DNA from: Pasteurella skyensis
Lineage (GTDB): Bacteria > Pseudomonadota > Gammaproteobacteria > Enterobacterales > Pasteurellaceae
Assembly (NCBI RefSeq): GCF_013377295.1
Contig: NZ_CP016180.1
Location: forward strand, 558,001-622,000
Direction of reading: 5' to 3'
DNA: 64,000 nt
Shown here: piece after piece, positions 1 to 9,294 of the stretch
Position numbering within the stretch: position 1 is the stretch's first letter
How the letters are laid out: every line of letters starts with the position of its first letter
The notes under the pieces: model-generated
What the model saw: only the letters and a program-made list of their open reading frames with translations
What the model was told of the DNA's origin: nothing
Database searches by the model: none
Translations under genes and position numbers: made by a program

Positions 1-539
1 AGCATGGAAAACCTACGCTTGTTAATAATATCTGGGAAACTGGTGGAACAAGTGTAGTGGAAAAATTGTTTCAGCTGGATAAAAGTATGGCGCCTTTTAT
101 TATTGCAGATATTCTTTCATTACGTACTCGAATGTCAGATTTTTATATTCCTAAAGCAATCAAAATCAACCCTGAAGGGTCATTGGCCATTTTTGAACAT
201 TTAGATGATTTAGAAGATACAGGGCAAGCCTATACCGAATTTGATTATCACGTATTTAGAAGCTTTACTGTGATTGCAGAAAAACCAGTTTATGGATTGA
301 TTTTTAATAGCTTTAAAGGTTTGTATAATCAAATTGGGGGCATTTATTTCAATATTCCAGAAGGAAGGAAATTGGCACGTGATTTTTATTATAGTTTAAA
401 AAATTTATGTCAGTATCAAGATGTTGAAAAAGTGAAAGAGTGTATCAAAGTCCATCGAGAGCAAAGTGGTATGCTATGGAATGAAATATTAAGTAAATTA
501 CAGACAACAAAAAGTAAGAAGCAAGCGGGTACATTGTAA
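1..539 (+). CDS. fadR: FadR fatty-acid-responsive regulator (5' partial)
   Basis: C-terminal part of a GntR-family regulator whose 5' end lies before the window. The reading frame is open from base 3 and begins HGKPTLVNNIWET, which matches the junction between the winged-helix DNA-binding domain and the acyl-CoA-binding helical domain of E. coli FadR. Further FadR landmarks are FDYHVFR and YGLIFNSFKGLYNQIG. In E. coli, FadR represses beta-oxidation and activates fabA/fabB, and long-chain acyl-CoA releases it from DNA. The ATG at 57 is internal to the gene and is not its start. A single uptake sequence follows the stop. Confidence 0.9.
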   Translation, partial: HGKPTLVNNIWETGGTSVVEKLFQLDKSMAPFIIADILSLRTRMSDFYIPKAIKINPEGSLAIFEHLDDLEDTGQAYTEFDYHVFRSFTVIAEKPVYGLIFNSFKGLYNQIGGIYFNIPEGRKLARDFYYSLKNLCQYQDVEKVKECIKVHREQSGMLWNEILSKLQTTKSKKQAGTL

Positions 540-546
540 GAAAAAT

Positions 547-576
547 TTGCAAATTTTTTGTTATATGTCACCGCTT
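547..576 (-). repeat. DNA uptake sequence (long form)
   Basis: TTGCAA, 17 bases, ACCGCTT, so the uptake sequence reads on the minus strand. This copy has the full ACAAGCGGT core. It lies between the convergent fadR and galE stops. Confidence 0.85.
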
Positions 577-590
577 GTTATGTCGTTTAA

Positions 591-1607
591 TTAAGCATCA
601 TAACCATTTGGATTATTTTTTTGCCAATTCCACGTATCTTTCATCATTTGATTTAGATCTCGTGCTGTTTTCCACCCTAATTGCTCTAACGCTTTTTTAG
701 GATCAGAATAACAAGTAGCAATATCTCCTGCCCGGCGAGGGGCAATTTTATAAGGTACTTGGATATTATTGGTTTGTTCAAAAGCGTTTACCATATCTAA
801 TACGGAATAACCCGTCCCTGTACCTAAATTATAAATATGACAACCTGCATCATTATGATGCTTTTGTAATGCTTTTAAATGTCCTATCGCTAAATCGACT
901 ACGTGAATATAATCACGTACACCTGTACCATCAGGCGTATTATAATCATCGCCAAATACGGCTAATTGCTGTAATTTTCCTACAGCTACTTGGCTGATAA
1001 AAGGTAAGAGATTATTTGGGATACCATTTGGGTCTTCGCCAATTAAACCACTCTCGTGTGCACCCACTGGGTTAAAATAGCGTAAAATAATTGCACTAAA
1101 CTGTGGGTATGCCTTAGCAGTGTCTTGTAAAATACGCTCTACCATATATTTTGAAGTGCCATAAGGATTAGTTGTACCGCCAACCTCACTCTCTTCTGTA
1201 ATTGGCACAACTGTTGGATCGCCATAAACCGTTGCAGAAGAACTAAACACAAGGGTGTTCACATTTGCTTTAAGCATCTCTTCAACCAGCGTAATTGAGC
1301 CTGTCACATTATTTTGATAATAGTGTAACGGCTTTTGAACGCTTTCTCCGACTGCTTTTAGTCCTGCAAAGTGAATAACAGAATCAATTTTATTTTCAGT
1401 AAAAATTTGACGTAACATTGAACGATCTAAAATATCACCTTTATAAAAATTAACCGATTTCCCTGTAATTTGTTTAATTCGATCTAAGGATATTTCTGAA
1501 GAGTTAGATAAATTATCTAAAATGATAATCTCTTTATTTTGATTTAACAGTTCAACAACGGTATGTGAACCAATGTAGCCTGCCCCACCTGTAACTAAAA
1601 TTGCCAT
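591..1607 (-). CDS. galE: UDP-glucose 4-epimerase GalE
   Basis: Interconverts UDP-glucose and UDP-galactose in the cytoplasm, supplying galactose for lipooligosaccharide and the Leloir pathway. The protein has 338 residues, the usual length. The N-terminal Rossmann motif [10 protein letters not shown] binds NAD; the catalytic short-chain-dehydrogenase pair appears as SSSATVYG (Ser) and YGTSKYMVE (Tyr-x3-Lys). The start has a good ribosome binding site (AGGAAAC). It stands alone, with no galT/galK/galM next to it. Confidence 0.96.
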   Translation of the reverse strand: MAILVTGGAGYIGSHTVVELLNQNKEIIILDNLSNSSEISLDRIKQITGKSVNFYKGDILDRSMLRQIFTENKIDSVIHFAGLKAVGESVQKPLHYYQNNVTGSITLVEEMLKANVNTLVFSSSATVYGDPTVVPITEESEVGGTTNPYGTSKYMVERILQDTAKAYPQFSAIILRYFNPVGAHESGLIGEDPNGIPNNLLPFISQVAVGKLQQLAVFGDDYNTPDGTGVRDYIHVVDLAIGHLKALQKHHNDAGCHIYNLGTGTGYSVLDMVNAFEQTNNIQVPYKIAPRRAGDIATCYSDPKKALEQLGWKTARDLNQMMKDTWNWQKNNPNGYDA

Positions 1608-1926
1608 AATAGTTTCCTTATACTGTGTTTGTTAGCGGTTAGATTTGTATCATTTTTTGCAAATTATACTCTTTTTTACTTTTTAAAAATATAATCTGAT
1701 ATAAAAATAGTGTATAAAATTTAATTTTGTTAAATATTGGTTTTAGATGTTTTCGAGTTGTTAATAAATACTGTGAACTACGTCATAATAAATTAAAAAA
1801 TAGTGATTTTTATTGATTATTCAACAAGATAAGTAGTGTGATTATGATAGTATTTATCTTGTGCTAATCGGCATATTAGAAAAATAAAATTTTAATTTCC
1901 CAATTAATACAAAGTAGAGGTTTAAT
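1608..1926. promoter_or_regulatory. Divergent galE / dcuC intergenic region
   Basis: This 319-base AT-rich spacer separates two divergent genes and must hold both promoters. I see no clear operator, hairpin or small gene. A TTGAT half-site near 1813 is discussed under the rejected items. Confidence 0.5.
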
Positions 1927-3273
1927 ATGGATCTTATTATAGGTTTAATTGCAATTGTTGCAGTGAGCTACTATGTTGTGAAAGGCTACTCTGCAACAGG
2001 GGTGTTAATGACAGTAGGGATTTTACTGTTATTAGCGAGTGTCATAATGGGCAAAGAAATTATGCCAGCAGGTAAATCAACAGGCACGCTTTATTTAGAT
2101 GTGATTGAATATGTTAAATATTTACTGATGCATCGTGGTGGTGGCTTAGGAATGTTAATTATGGTACTTTGTGGTTTTGCTGCTTATATGACCCACTTAG
2201 GGGCAAATGATATAGTAGTAAAAATTGCTTCTCGCCCATTGACATACATCAACTCTCCTTATCTTTTAATGGTTGTTGCCTATTTCTTAGCCTGCTTAAT
2301 GTCTTTTGCAGTCACTTCTGCAACAGGTTTAGGCGTACTACTAATGGCAACTTTATTCCCAATAATGGTGAATGTCGGTATTTCACGTGGTGCAGCAGCT
2401 TCCATTTGTGCTTCACCCGCAGCTATTATACTCTCACCAACATCGGGTGATGTGGTACTAGCCGCAGAAGTGTCTAAAATGCCTTTAATTGAATTTGCTT
2501 TCAGCTTTACTTTACCAATTTCTATCATTGCTATTCTTTGTATTGCTGCGACACACTTCTTTTGGCAACGTTATCTAGATCGTAAAGAAGGCTTTGTTCC
2601 AGAGCAATTAGAAGTGTCAGAAATTGAAACTAAAGTCCCTGCTTTTTATGCTATTTTGCCTTTCACTCCAATTATTGGTGTACTAATTTTTAACGGTAAT
2701 ATTGCACCCAAATTACATATTGTAACTATCATTATTCTTTGCTTAGTGATTGTAGCGATTTTAGATTTTATCAGAACATTCAATGCCAAAGTAGTCTATG
2801 AAAACCTTGAAGTAATGTATAAAGGAATGGCAGATGCTTTTTCTGGTGTGGTAATGCTCTTAGTGGCAGCAGGAGTTTTTGCTCAAGGGTTAAGTACGGT
2901 TGGCTTCATTAAAACCCTAATTACATCCGTTCAATCAATGGGTAGCGGTGGTTTCTTAATGATGATTACCCTTGCCCTTATTACAGCTCTTGCTGCGATT
3001 GCAACAGGTTCTGGTAATGCGCCTTTCTATGCATTCGTGGAGCTTATTCCTCGTTTAGCGGTGCAAATGGGAATTAATCCTGCTTATTTAACTATTCCAA
3101 TGCTTCAAGCTTCAAATATTGGACGTAGTTTATCACCAGTATCAGGTGTGGTCGTTGCAGTATCTGGAATGGCAAAACTGTCACCATTTGAAGTAGTAAA
3201 ACGTATTTCAGTACCAATGATTGTGGGTTTAATCGTGGTGATTGCAGGAACAGAGTTATTAGTCGTTGCTTAA
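1927..3273 (+). CDS. dcuC: DcuC-family anaerobic C4-dicarboxylate carrier
   Basis: Inner-membrane carrier of the DcuC family, which exchanges or exports C4-dicarboxylates such as succinate during fumarate respiration. The 448 residues are almost entirely membrane segments. The conserved stretch TSATGLGVLLMATLFPI followed by SPTSGDVVLAAEVS is typical of DcuC, and a second motif, SNIGRSLSPVSGV, lies near residue 400. The start is preceded by AGAGG. An uptake-sequence palindrome follows the stop. Exact substrate is inferred from the family only. Confidence 0.88.
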   Translation: MDLIIGLIAIVAVSYYVVKGYSATGVLMTVGILLLLASVIMGKEIMPAGKSTGTLYLDVIEYVKYLLMHRGGGLGMLIMVLCGFAAYMTHLGANDIVVKIASRPLTYINSPYLLMVVAYFLACLMSFAVTSATGLGVLLMATLFPIMVNVGISRGAAASICASPAAIILSPTSGDVVLAAEVSKMPLIEFAFSFTLPISIIAILCIAATHFFWQRYLDRKEGFVPEQLEVSEIETKVPAFYAILPFTPIIGVLIFNGNIAPKLHIVTIIILCLVIVAILDFIRTFNAKVVYENLEVMYKGMADAFSGVVMLLVAAGVFAQGLSTVGFIKTLITSVQSMGSGGFLMMITLALITALAAIATGSGNAPFYAFVELIPRLAVQMGINPAYLTIPMLQASNIGRSLSPVSGVVVAVSGMAKLSPFEVVKRISVPMIVGLIVVIAGTELLVVA

Positions 3274-3284
3274 TTGATTAAATA

Positions 3285-3337
3285 TAGCGGTTACATTGTA
3301 AGAAAAATTTGCAATTTTTTATACAAAGTAACCGTTT
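3285..3337. terminator. Imperfect double uptake sequence acting as a hairpin
   Basis: TAGCGGT, 17 bases, TTGCAA, 16 bases, ACCGTTT followed by more T. The arms GCGGTTAC and GTAACCG pair, and a T run follows on the plus strand, so this is a plausible dcuC terminator. It is a degenerate form of the 54-base double uptake module. Confidence 0.65.
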
Positions 3338-3383
3338 TTTATTTGCTTAAATCTAGAGTAGGGCTGTTAAGTATTATATTCCG

Positions 3384-3455
3384 TTTCCTGAGCCTGTTGA
3401 AGAACGAATCAGATGTAGGAAAAGCACTTATACTTCGACAAGCTCAGTAACTGTG
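3384..3455. repeat. Dispersed CTTCGACAAGCTCAG-type repeat pair
   Basis: Two opposed copies of the repeat, one diverged (CCTGAGCCTGTTGAAG) and one well conserved (CTTCGACAAGCTCAGTAAC), lie between the convergent dcuC and msbA genes. A third, weak copy (GCAAACTCAACAACTG) follows. The opposed copies could form a cruciform. Confidence 0.75.
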
Positions 3456-3495
3456 CTTTAGCAAACTCAACAACTGTATAATGCTTAATTCACCT

Positions 3496-5277
3496 TTATT
3501 CATCACTAAATTGTAAATTATGTAGCTGTTTATAAGCCCCATCTTGTTGCATTAGTTCAGAATGTGAACCTCGTTCAATAATTTTTCCTTGATCAATTAC
3601 CAAAATTTCATCGGCTTTTTCAATTGTAGATAAGCGATGAGCAATAACCAAGACACTACGATTTTTTTGTAATTCTTCCAATGCTAATTGAATGGCTCTT
3701 TCTGACTCTGTATCAAGGGCAGAGGTTGCCTCATCAAGTACTAAAATAGGTGAATTACGCAATAATGCACGTGCAATAGCAATACGTTGGCGTTGTCCTC
3801 CTGATAGGCTGACCCCATTTTCTCCAATCATACTATCTAATCCGTTCGGCATTTTTTCAATAAATTCCATCGCATGAGCAGCTGTGGCGGCTTGAATAAT
3901 TTGTTCTTTGGTATATTTATCCGTTGCAGCATAGGCAATGTTATTGGCAATAGTGTCGTTAAATAAATGTACCTGTTGTGAAACAATCGAACACTGTGCT
4001 CTCAGGTTATTTAATTTGTAATCGCAAATATCGATGCCATCAATGGTAATTTTCCCACTGTCAATTTCATAAAAACGAGTAATTAAATTGGCAATAGTAG
4101 ATTTTCCAGAGCCTGAACGTCCTACTAATGCGAAGGTTTTCCCTGCAGGAAGTGTAAAAGAAAGATGACTTAATGCAGGTTCATCTTTGGTACTATAAGT
4201 AAAAGTGACATCATCAAAACAGACTTCACCTTTGATCTGTTTTGTATCATATGAACCATTATCTTTTTCTGTTGGTAGATCAAATAAAGTAAACAACGTT
4301 TGGCAAGCTGCCATTCCTTTTTGAAATTGAGCATTAACGTTGGTTAAAGTCCTTAGAGGGCGCATTATTGCTAACAGAGAAGCGAGTACCGCCGCAAATT
4401 CTCCAGCGGTCAGATCATTGCCCATAATTTCAGGTGAACCTGCGAGATAAAGCACGACCGCAAGGGCTAAAGAGGCAATAATTTGGATGATTGGGTTTGA
4501 AATCGCATCAATAACCATCAATTTCATCCCTTTGCGGCGCATATCATTACTGGTATGTTTAAAACGCTCTTCCTCCACTTTTTGACCACCAAATGAGAGT
4601 ACCACTTTATGGCCACGTAGCATTTGTTCAGCACTGGCAGTCATTGTTCCCATTGATTGTTGCATATTACGGCTGACTTCACGAAAGCGCTTTGAAATTA
4701 GGCGTACTAAAAAGGCAATAATCGGGCCAATAATGAGTAACACAAGGGAAAGACGCCAGCTATAATAAAACATTGTCCCGACTAAAAACATCACATAAGC
4801 ACCTTCTCGCACAATAGTTTGTAAGGCACTCGCAGACGCCCCTGCAATTTGCTCTGAATCATAGGTAATACGAGAGAGAAGCTTTCCTGAGGAGTTCTGA
4901 TCGAAAAAATCTACAGGCATAAACATTAGGTGTTTAAATACTTTCTGGCGCATTGTCATCACCACTTTGCCATTCACCCAAGCAAGGCAGTAGGTGGCGG
5001 CAAAGCTACTAATGCCTCGCATAAAGATTAAGCCAACAACAATAAATGCCATCATTTTAAGAAAATCTTGATGTTCAGCACTAAAGCCTTTATCGATTAA
5101 AGGTTTTAACATTGAAATTAAATAACCATCAACGATTGCATTGATAATTAAAGCAATAACAGAGGCAATAATTCCCCATTTAAAGGGCGTAATCATTGGC
5201 CATAGGCGTTTAAATGTATTCCAAGTAGATTGATCTTGAGTGATTTTATCAAGGTCATAAGAAGATAATTTAGTCAT
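3496..5277 (-). CDS. msbA: Lipid A flippase MsbA (ABC exporter)
   Basis: Homodimeric inner-membrane ABC transporter that flips core-lipid A from the cytoplasmic to the periplasmic leaflet. The protein has 593 residues: a six-helix transmembrane domain over about residues 25-330, then the ATPase domain. The ATPase shows Walker [10 protein letters not shown], signature SLSGGQRQR, Walker [13 protein letters not shown] and the switch histidine in VIAHRLST. In enterobacteria lpxK follows msbA; here the gene ends at a repeat region and a convergent dcuC, so lpxK is elsewhere or unlinked. Confidence 0.96.
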   Translation of the reverse strand: MTKLSSYDLDKITQDQSTWNTFKRLWPMITPFKWGIIASVIALIINAIVDGYLISMLKPLIDKGFSAEHQDFLKMMAFIVVGLIFMRGISSFAATYCLAWVNGKVVMTMRQKVFKHLMFMPVDFFDQNSSGKLLSRITYDSEQIAGASASALQTIVREGAYVMFLVGTMFYYSWRLSLVLLIIGPIIAFLVRLISKRFREVSRNMQQSMGTMTASAEQMLRGHKVVLSFGGQKVEEERFKHTSNDMRRKGMKLMVIDAISNPIIQIIASLALAVVLYLAGSPEIMGNDLTAGEFAAVLASLLAIMRPLRTLTNVNAQFQKGMAACQTLFTLFDLPTEKDNGSYDTKQIKGEVCFDDVTFTYSTKDEPALSHLSFTLPAGKTFALVGRSGSGKSTIANLITRFYEIDSGKITIDGIDICDYKLNNLRAQCSIVSQQVHLFNDTIANNIAYAATDKYTKEQIIQAATAAHAMEFIEKMPNGLDSMIGENGVSLSGGQRQRIAIARALLRNSPILVLDEATSALDTESERAIQLALEELQKNRSVLVIAHRLSTIEKADEILVIDQGKIIERGSHSELMQQDGAYKQLHNLQFSDE

Positions 5278-5334
5278 AAATTCTCATTTTTACATAATCA
5301 TATTTTAGGTTTCAGGGGGAGTATTGTAAATGCT

Positions 5335-6033
5335 TTAGCCCATAAATAATAGAATAATTTTCATCACTAAAGGGGCAAAGAAAGAGGATAAAACACCACA
5401 TAATACTAATGAAATAGAAGAAAAACTTCCCATTTTTATACTGGATTCTAACAATCTTGCCGTGCCTAGAGCGTGACTTACTGCGCCCATTCCCAGACCA
5501 ATTGCTTTAGGATTTTTTATTTTTAGCCAATTTAATAGAGTGAGTCCAAACAGTGAACCAGTTAGTCCTGCAATGGTTACGCCTACTGCGGTAACAGAAG
5601 GTTCTCCATTAATTTCTGTTGCGATTGCAACCGCAATTGGTGTGGTAACAGATTTTGGTAGCACTGAGGCTAAAATAGCTTTATCACCACCGAGCAAGAG
5701 TGTAAAGAGAGCGCCTGAGAGCATTGAAAAGAGTGTTGCAAAAAAACTAATAATGACAATGCTTTTCCAGTAACGCCGAATTTGAGGCAGTTGCTCATAA
5801 AAAGGGTAAGCGAGAGCCACAACAGATACACTAAGTAACTTATTGAGAACCTTATTTCCTTGATAATAAGAGTGATAAGGAATATGAGCCGCCACTAAAA
5901 TAAAGGCGAGTAGTACGAGTCCAATTAAAAAAGGGCTGAAAAGGGTAATATTGATTTTTCGGCTTAGTTTTAGACTAACAACAAATACAATAACCGTTAA
6001 AAAAGCATAATAATAAAGAGGGAAATTAGACAT
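5335..6033 (-). CDS. LrgB/CidB-family membrane protein (YohK-like)
   Basis: A 232-residue inner-membrane protein of the LrgB family, with about seven hydrophobic segments and the family motif LPKSVTTPIAVAIATEING. LrgA/LrgB proteins are linked to control of murein hydrolase export and, in some bacteria, to pyruvate or glycolate transport. Its start overlaps the end of the upstream LrgA-like gene by 8 bases, so the two are translationally coupled. The function in this organism is inferred only from the family. Confidence 0.88.
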   Translation of the reverse strand: MSNFPLYYYAFLTVIVFVVSLKLSRKINITLFSPFLIGLVLLAFILVAAHIPYHSYYQGNKVLNKLLSVSVVALAYPFYEQLPQIRRYWKSIVIISFFATLFSMLSGALFTLLLGGDKAILASVLPKSVTTPIAVAIATEINGEPSVTAVGVTIAGLTGSLFGLTLLNWLKIKNPKAIGLGMGAVSHALGTARLLESSIKMGSFSSISLVLCGVLSSFFAPLVMKIILLFMG

Positions 6034-6427
6034 TATGATATTTCCTTCTATTATGGCGTTTCTTTTGTACTTGTTTGTTTAGCAACCATTGTGCAAAGTA
6101 AGTAATCACCACTAAGGATAAAATGGTACTTAGAAAAATCGCAATAAAAAAAGCACTTAAATAATCATTAAACAATTGTTTATGTTCAATAATTCCTACA
6201 CAAATGGGGAGGAAAAAGAGTGTCATATAACGAGTTAATAGTTTGGCGCTAGGGGCAATCCATTCTATATTAATAATGCCACAAGCAAGACAAACAAACA
6301 GTAATAGCATTCCCCAAATACTGCTTGAAATACCAATAGGTAAAAATTGGTTGATTATTTCCCCAAGGTGTAGCATTACAAATAAAATAGCGAGCGAAAT
6401 AAAGAATTTAATAATTTGGTTTAACAT
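6026..6427 (-). CDS. LrgA/CidA-family holin-like membrane protein (YohJ-like)
   Basis: Small membrane protein with four hydrophobic segments, of the LrgA family that always pairs with LrgB. I place the start at 6427 (MLNQIIKFF) rather than 13 codons upstream. A clear AGGAAA site lies 6 bases before this ATG, and E. coli YohJ begins at the same place. The longer version would start inside the double uptake sequence. The resulting protein has 133 residues. Confidence 0.85.
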   Translation of the reverse strand: MLNQIIKFFISLAILFVMLHLGEIINQFLPIGISSSIWGMLLLFVCLACGIINIEWIAPSAKLLTRYMTLFFLPICVGIIEHKQLFNDYLSAFFIAIFLSTILSLVVITYFAQWLLNKQVQKKRHNRRKYHNV

Positions 6428-6436
6428 TATTTTCCT

Positions 6437-6490
6437 AAGCGGTATCATTGTGATGAAAATTTGCAAATTTTTAATAAGATCTTACCGCTT
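6437..6490. repeat. 54-base double uptake sequence with shared centre
   Basis: AAGCGGT, 17 bases, TTGCAA, 17 bases, ACCGCTT: two opposite uptake sequences share one central palindrome. It lies just upstream of the LrgA-like start and contains the stop codon of yoaA (6482-6484), so it may also end yoaA transcription. Confidence 0.85.
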
Positions 6491-8404
6491 ATCACTCAAA
6501 AAATTAACTACTTTTGTTAAATCTCTGGTTTTTTTTGCAGGAGGGAGACTTTTTAAGAATGTTGCACCGTATTGGCGGTTCACTAAACGAGAATCACAAA
6601 TAATAATCACACCTTTATCACTAACATCCCGAATTAAACGTCCAACACCTTGTTTTAAGCTAATCACCGCCTCTGGAATTTGAATATCATTAAAAGGATT
6701 ACCACCTTGTAATTGACAATCTTCCATTCTCGCTTTTAATAACGGTTCATTTGGTGAACTAAAGGGAAGTTTATCAATAATAACAAGGGAAAGGGCATCA
6801 CCTCGAACATCAATACCTTCCCAAAAACTTTGAGTTGCCACTAAAACGCTATTTTTTTCAGTAATAAATTGTTTAAGAAGCTCACTTTTACTGGTTTCTC
6901 CTTGTAATAAAATGTTCAGTTTGCTGTGCTCTCGAAGAAAATCACATAAACCTCGCATCATAAAATAGGAAGTACAAAGTAAAAAGCAGTGTCCATCATT
7001 GGCTTCAATAACAGGTTGTAACATTTTTCCTAATTCAGTAAGGGTATTACTACGATTTGTTTCAGGTAGATAGCGAGGAACACAAAGTAACGATTGGTTT
7101 TGATAATCAAAAGGGCTTTGTAGTACGATTTGCTCTGCGTTTTCAATACCTAAGCGTTGGCAAAAATGATTAAAGTTTCCGTCTACTTCAAGGGTGGCAG
7201 AGGTAAATACCCAACCAATTTTTTGATTGTTGAGTTTTTCTCCAAATTTATCCGCTACAGTGAGGGGAGTAATATGCAATCCAAAATAGCGACCATTGCC
7301 CTCATACCAATAGCAATAGCCAGTAACAGAGGTATCTGAAATGGCTTTAAGTAAGTTTTTGCTTTCTGCTAAACGTTCGAAAATATTATCTAAGGTATCG
7401 GAACGTCCTAATGACTTTTTAGCAACTTCACTTAAAAAATCAACGTTTTCAATAAGTTTATTTAGTCCTTCAACAACTTTTTGATCTTGAAATAAATCAC
7501 GTAAATTACCTTTTGCTGTGGTACCACCAAGTAATAAACGAAAATCTTGTATCACTTTTTGTAGGTGATCCGAAGCAGTGCCTAATTGTTTAGCATCTTT
7601 TAATTCTGTGCGATAGACAATATTGGTATCTTTACAGATATCCAGTAATTGACGAGAGGTTAAAGATTTTCCAAAATATTGACTCGCAATATCAGGCAGT
7701 TGATGTGCTTCATCAAATATAATTAACTCAGCCTCTGGAATAAGCTCACCAAACCCTGTTTCTTTTACCGCCATATCGGCACAAAATAGATGATGATTTA
7801 CCACTACAATATCAGCATTCATTGCCTTTTGACGAGCTTTAACCACATAACACTCTTTAAATTGAGGGCAATCAGAACCAAGACAATTATCTGTGGTACT
7901 TACTAATTGCGGTAAAATTTGGCTGTCTTCTGCAATCGTAATACATTCGCTTAAATCCCCTGTTGGGGTTGATGTTTGCCATTTACGTACTTTAGATAAA
8001 TCCGCTAATACGGATTTATCACCAGCAACCCCCATTGCGATAAGTTGATCTAAACGGTCTAAACATAAATAGTTTGCTCGTCCTTTAAGTAATGCCACTT
8101 TCCCCGTGTAATTTAAGGCCTTTTGAATAGTGGGTAAATCTCGATTAAAGAGTTGATCTTGCAGGTTTTTTGAGCCTGTAGAAATAATGGTTTTCTTTTT
8201 TGAAAGCAGAGCAGGGACAAGATAGGCGAAAGTTTTACCTGTACCCGTACCTGCTTCAACAACTACAGAATTTGCAAATTTTATTGATCTTCCTACCGCT
8301 TGTGCCATTTGAGATTGGGCATCACGAGGGGAAAAGCCTTTAATATTTTGGCTTAAACACCCCTCTTGATTAAAGGCATCAATTATTTTTTGTTCGTACG
8401 TCAT
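6482..8404 (-). CDS. yoaA: YoaA, DinG/XPD-family DNA helicase
   Basis: Iron-sulphur superfamily 2 helicase of 640 residues that aligns along its length with E. coli YoaA, a 5'-3' helicase that works with HolC in repair of stalled replication. Visible motifs: Walker A VVEAGTGTGKTFAYL; the four-cysteine iron-sulphur cluster region including DNCLGSDCPQFKEC; DEAH box IIFDEAHQLPD; motif VI LKQGVGRLIRD. The gene contains one uptake sequence at 8272-8301. bioD lies 12 bases upstream on the same strand, so the two may share a transcript. Confidence 0.94.
   Translation of the reverse strand: MTYEQKIIDAFNQEGCLSQNIKGFSPRDAQSQMAQAVGRSIKFANSVVVEAGTGTGKTFAYLVPALLSKKKTIISTGSKNLQDQLFNRDLPTIQKALNYTGKVALLKGRANYLCLDRLDQLIAMGVAGDKSVLADLSKVRKWQTSTPTGDLSECITIAEDSQILPQLVSTTDNCLGSDCPQFKECYVVKARQKAMNADIVVVNHHLFCADMAVKETGFGELIPEAELIIFDEAHQLPDIASQYFGKSLTSRQLLDICKDTNIVYRTELKDAKQLGTASDHLQKVIQDFRLLLGGTTAKGNLRDLFQDQKVVEGLNKLIENVDFLSEVAKKSLGRSDTLDNIFERLAESKNLLKAISDTSVTGYCYWYEGNGRYFGLHITPLTVADKFGEKLNNQKIGWVFTSATLEVDGNFNHFCQRLGIENAEQIVLQSPFDYQNQSLLCVPRYLPETNRSNTLTELGKMLQPVIEANDGHCFLLCTSYFMMRGLCDFLREHSKLNILLQGETSKSELLKQFITEKNSVLVATQSFWEGIDVRGDALSLVIIDKLPFSSPNEPLLKARMEDCQLQGGNPFNDIQIPEAVISLKQGVGRLIRDVSDKGVIIICDSRLVNRQYGATFLKSLPPAKKTRDLTKVVNFLSDKR
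8272..8301 (-). repeat. DNA uptake sequence inside yoaA
   Basis: TTGCAA, 17 bases, ACCGCTT followed by GT, so it has the ACAAGCGGT core. It lies within codons near the yoaA N-terminus, just after the Walker A region (residues encoded include KFANSV and AQAVGRS). Confidence 0.8.
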
Positions 8405-8416
8405 TAAATTAGCAAA

Positions 8417-9142
8417 TTAGGTTGATTGAGAGAAGTATTGTAACAGTGGTTCAGGGTTTTGAATATAATTAAAGAGTTCTCTTTTTTCAGGACGTCCGAT
8501 ATAAGGAAGCTCTCCTAGTAAAGGTGCATCAATTTTTTGTTTTAAAAGTTCAATTAATTCAGGGTAATAGCGAACACCGGGATTAATACGGTTAGCAACC
8601 CAACCAACTATTTTAATATTCTGTTGTTTAATCGCATTGAGTGTTAATAATGTTTTGTTGACACAACCTGCTTGAATACCCACAACAAGTAATACAGACA
8701 TTTCAGTCAATTTTATCCAATCTGCAAAGGTGTATTCAGCATTAATCGGTGTTAGCCAACCGTGAGTTCCCTCCACAATCACATTTTTATAGTGATGCTC
8801 CAAATGGGCTAAATCTCTATTGAGGTTATCAATATGAATACAATGAATTTTTCCCAAAGCAGAAAAGACAGGAATACTAAACCCAGTAAAGGAGTAACTA
8901 TTAATTTTTTGATGAGGTAACAACCCTTTACAACTGGATCGTAGAATTAAAATATCCTTATGTTCTTCAAAACTATAATTAGTATTATTGGGTTCAATCA
9001 GCTTATCATCATCATTGCCACAAGCGATGGGTTTATAAGGCGCAATTGAAATATTATGGTTTTCTAATAATTGTAATAATGCACGGGAAACCGTTGTTTT
9101 ACCTATGTTAGTATCCGTGCCAGTAATAAATAAAGATGCCAT
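8417..9142 (-). CDS. bioD: Dethiobiotin synthetase BioD
   Basis: ATP-dependent carboxylase that closes the ureido ring to make dethiobiotin, the penultimate step of biotin synthesis. The protein has 241 residues. The P-loop GTDTNIGKTTVS is intact and the C-terminal half (ADWIK, LLVVGIQAGCVN, GWVANRINP, PLLGELPYIG) follows E. coli BioD. The usual VEGAGGW loop reads VEGTHGW, a two-residue change next to the active site. No other bio gene is adjacent. Start preceded by AGGAAG. Confidence 0.93.
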   Translation of the reverse strand: MASLFITGTDTNIGKTTVSRALLQLLENHNISIAPYKPIACGNDDDKLIEPNNTNYSFEEHKDILILRSSCKGLLPHQKINSYSFTGFSIPVFSALGKIHCIHIDNLNRDLAHLEHHYKNVIVEGTHGWLTPINAEYTFADWIKLTEMSVLLVVGIQAGCVNKTLLTLNAIKQQNIKIVGWVANRINPGVRYYPELIELLKQKIDAPLLGELPYIGRPEKRELFNYIQNPEPLLQYFSQST

Positions 9143-9294
9143 TTTTCTTCCTATTTTTATTCATTAGTTGCTATTGTAATGAAAAAACGTAAAAGAAGTT
9201 ATGTTCTAGATCAAGGCTTGGTAATTTTAATTAAGATTGGCAATTGATTAAATTACCTTTAGAATCTACAAAATTAAGGGAGAGAATCATTATT

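Noticed and set aside
1813-1826. FNR-like site upstream of dcuC (TTGATTATTCAACA)
   Set aside because: The first half is perfect but the second half has the wrong spacing and poor match, so it cannot be called from sequence.
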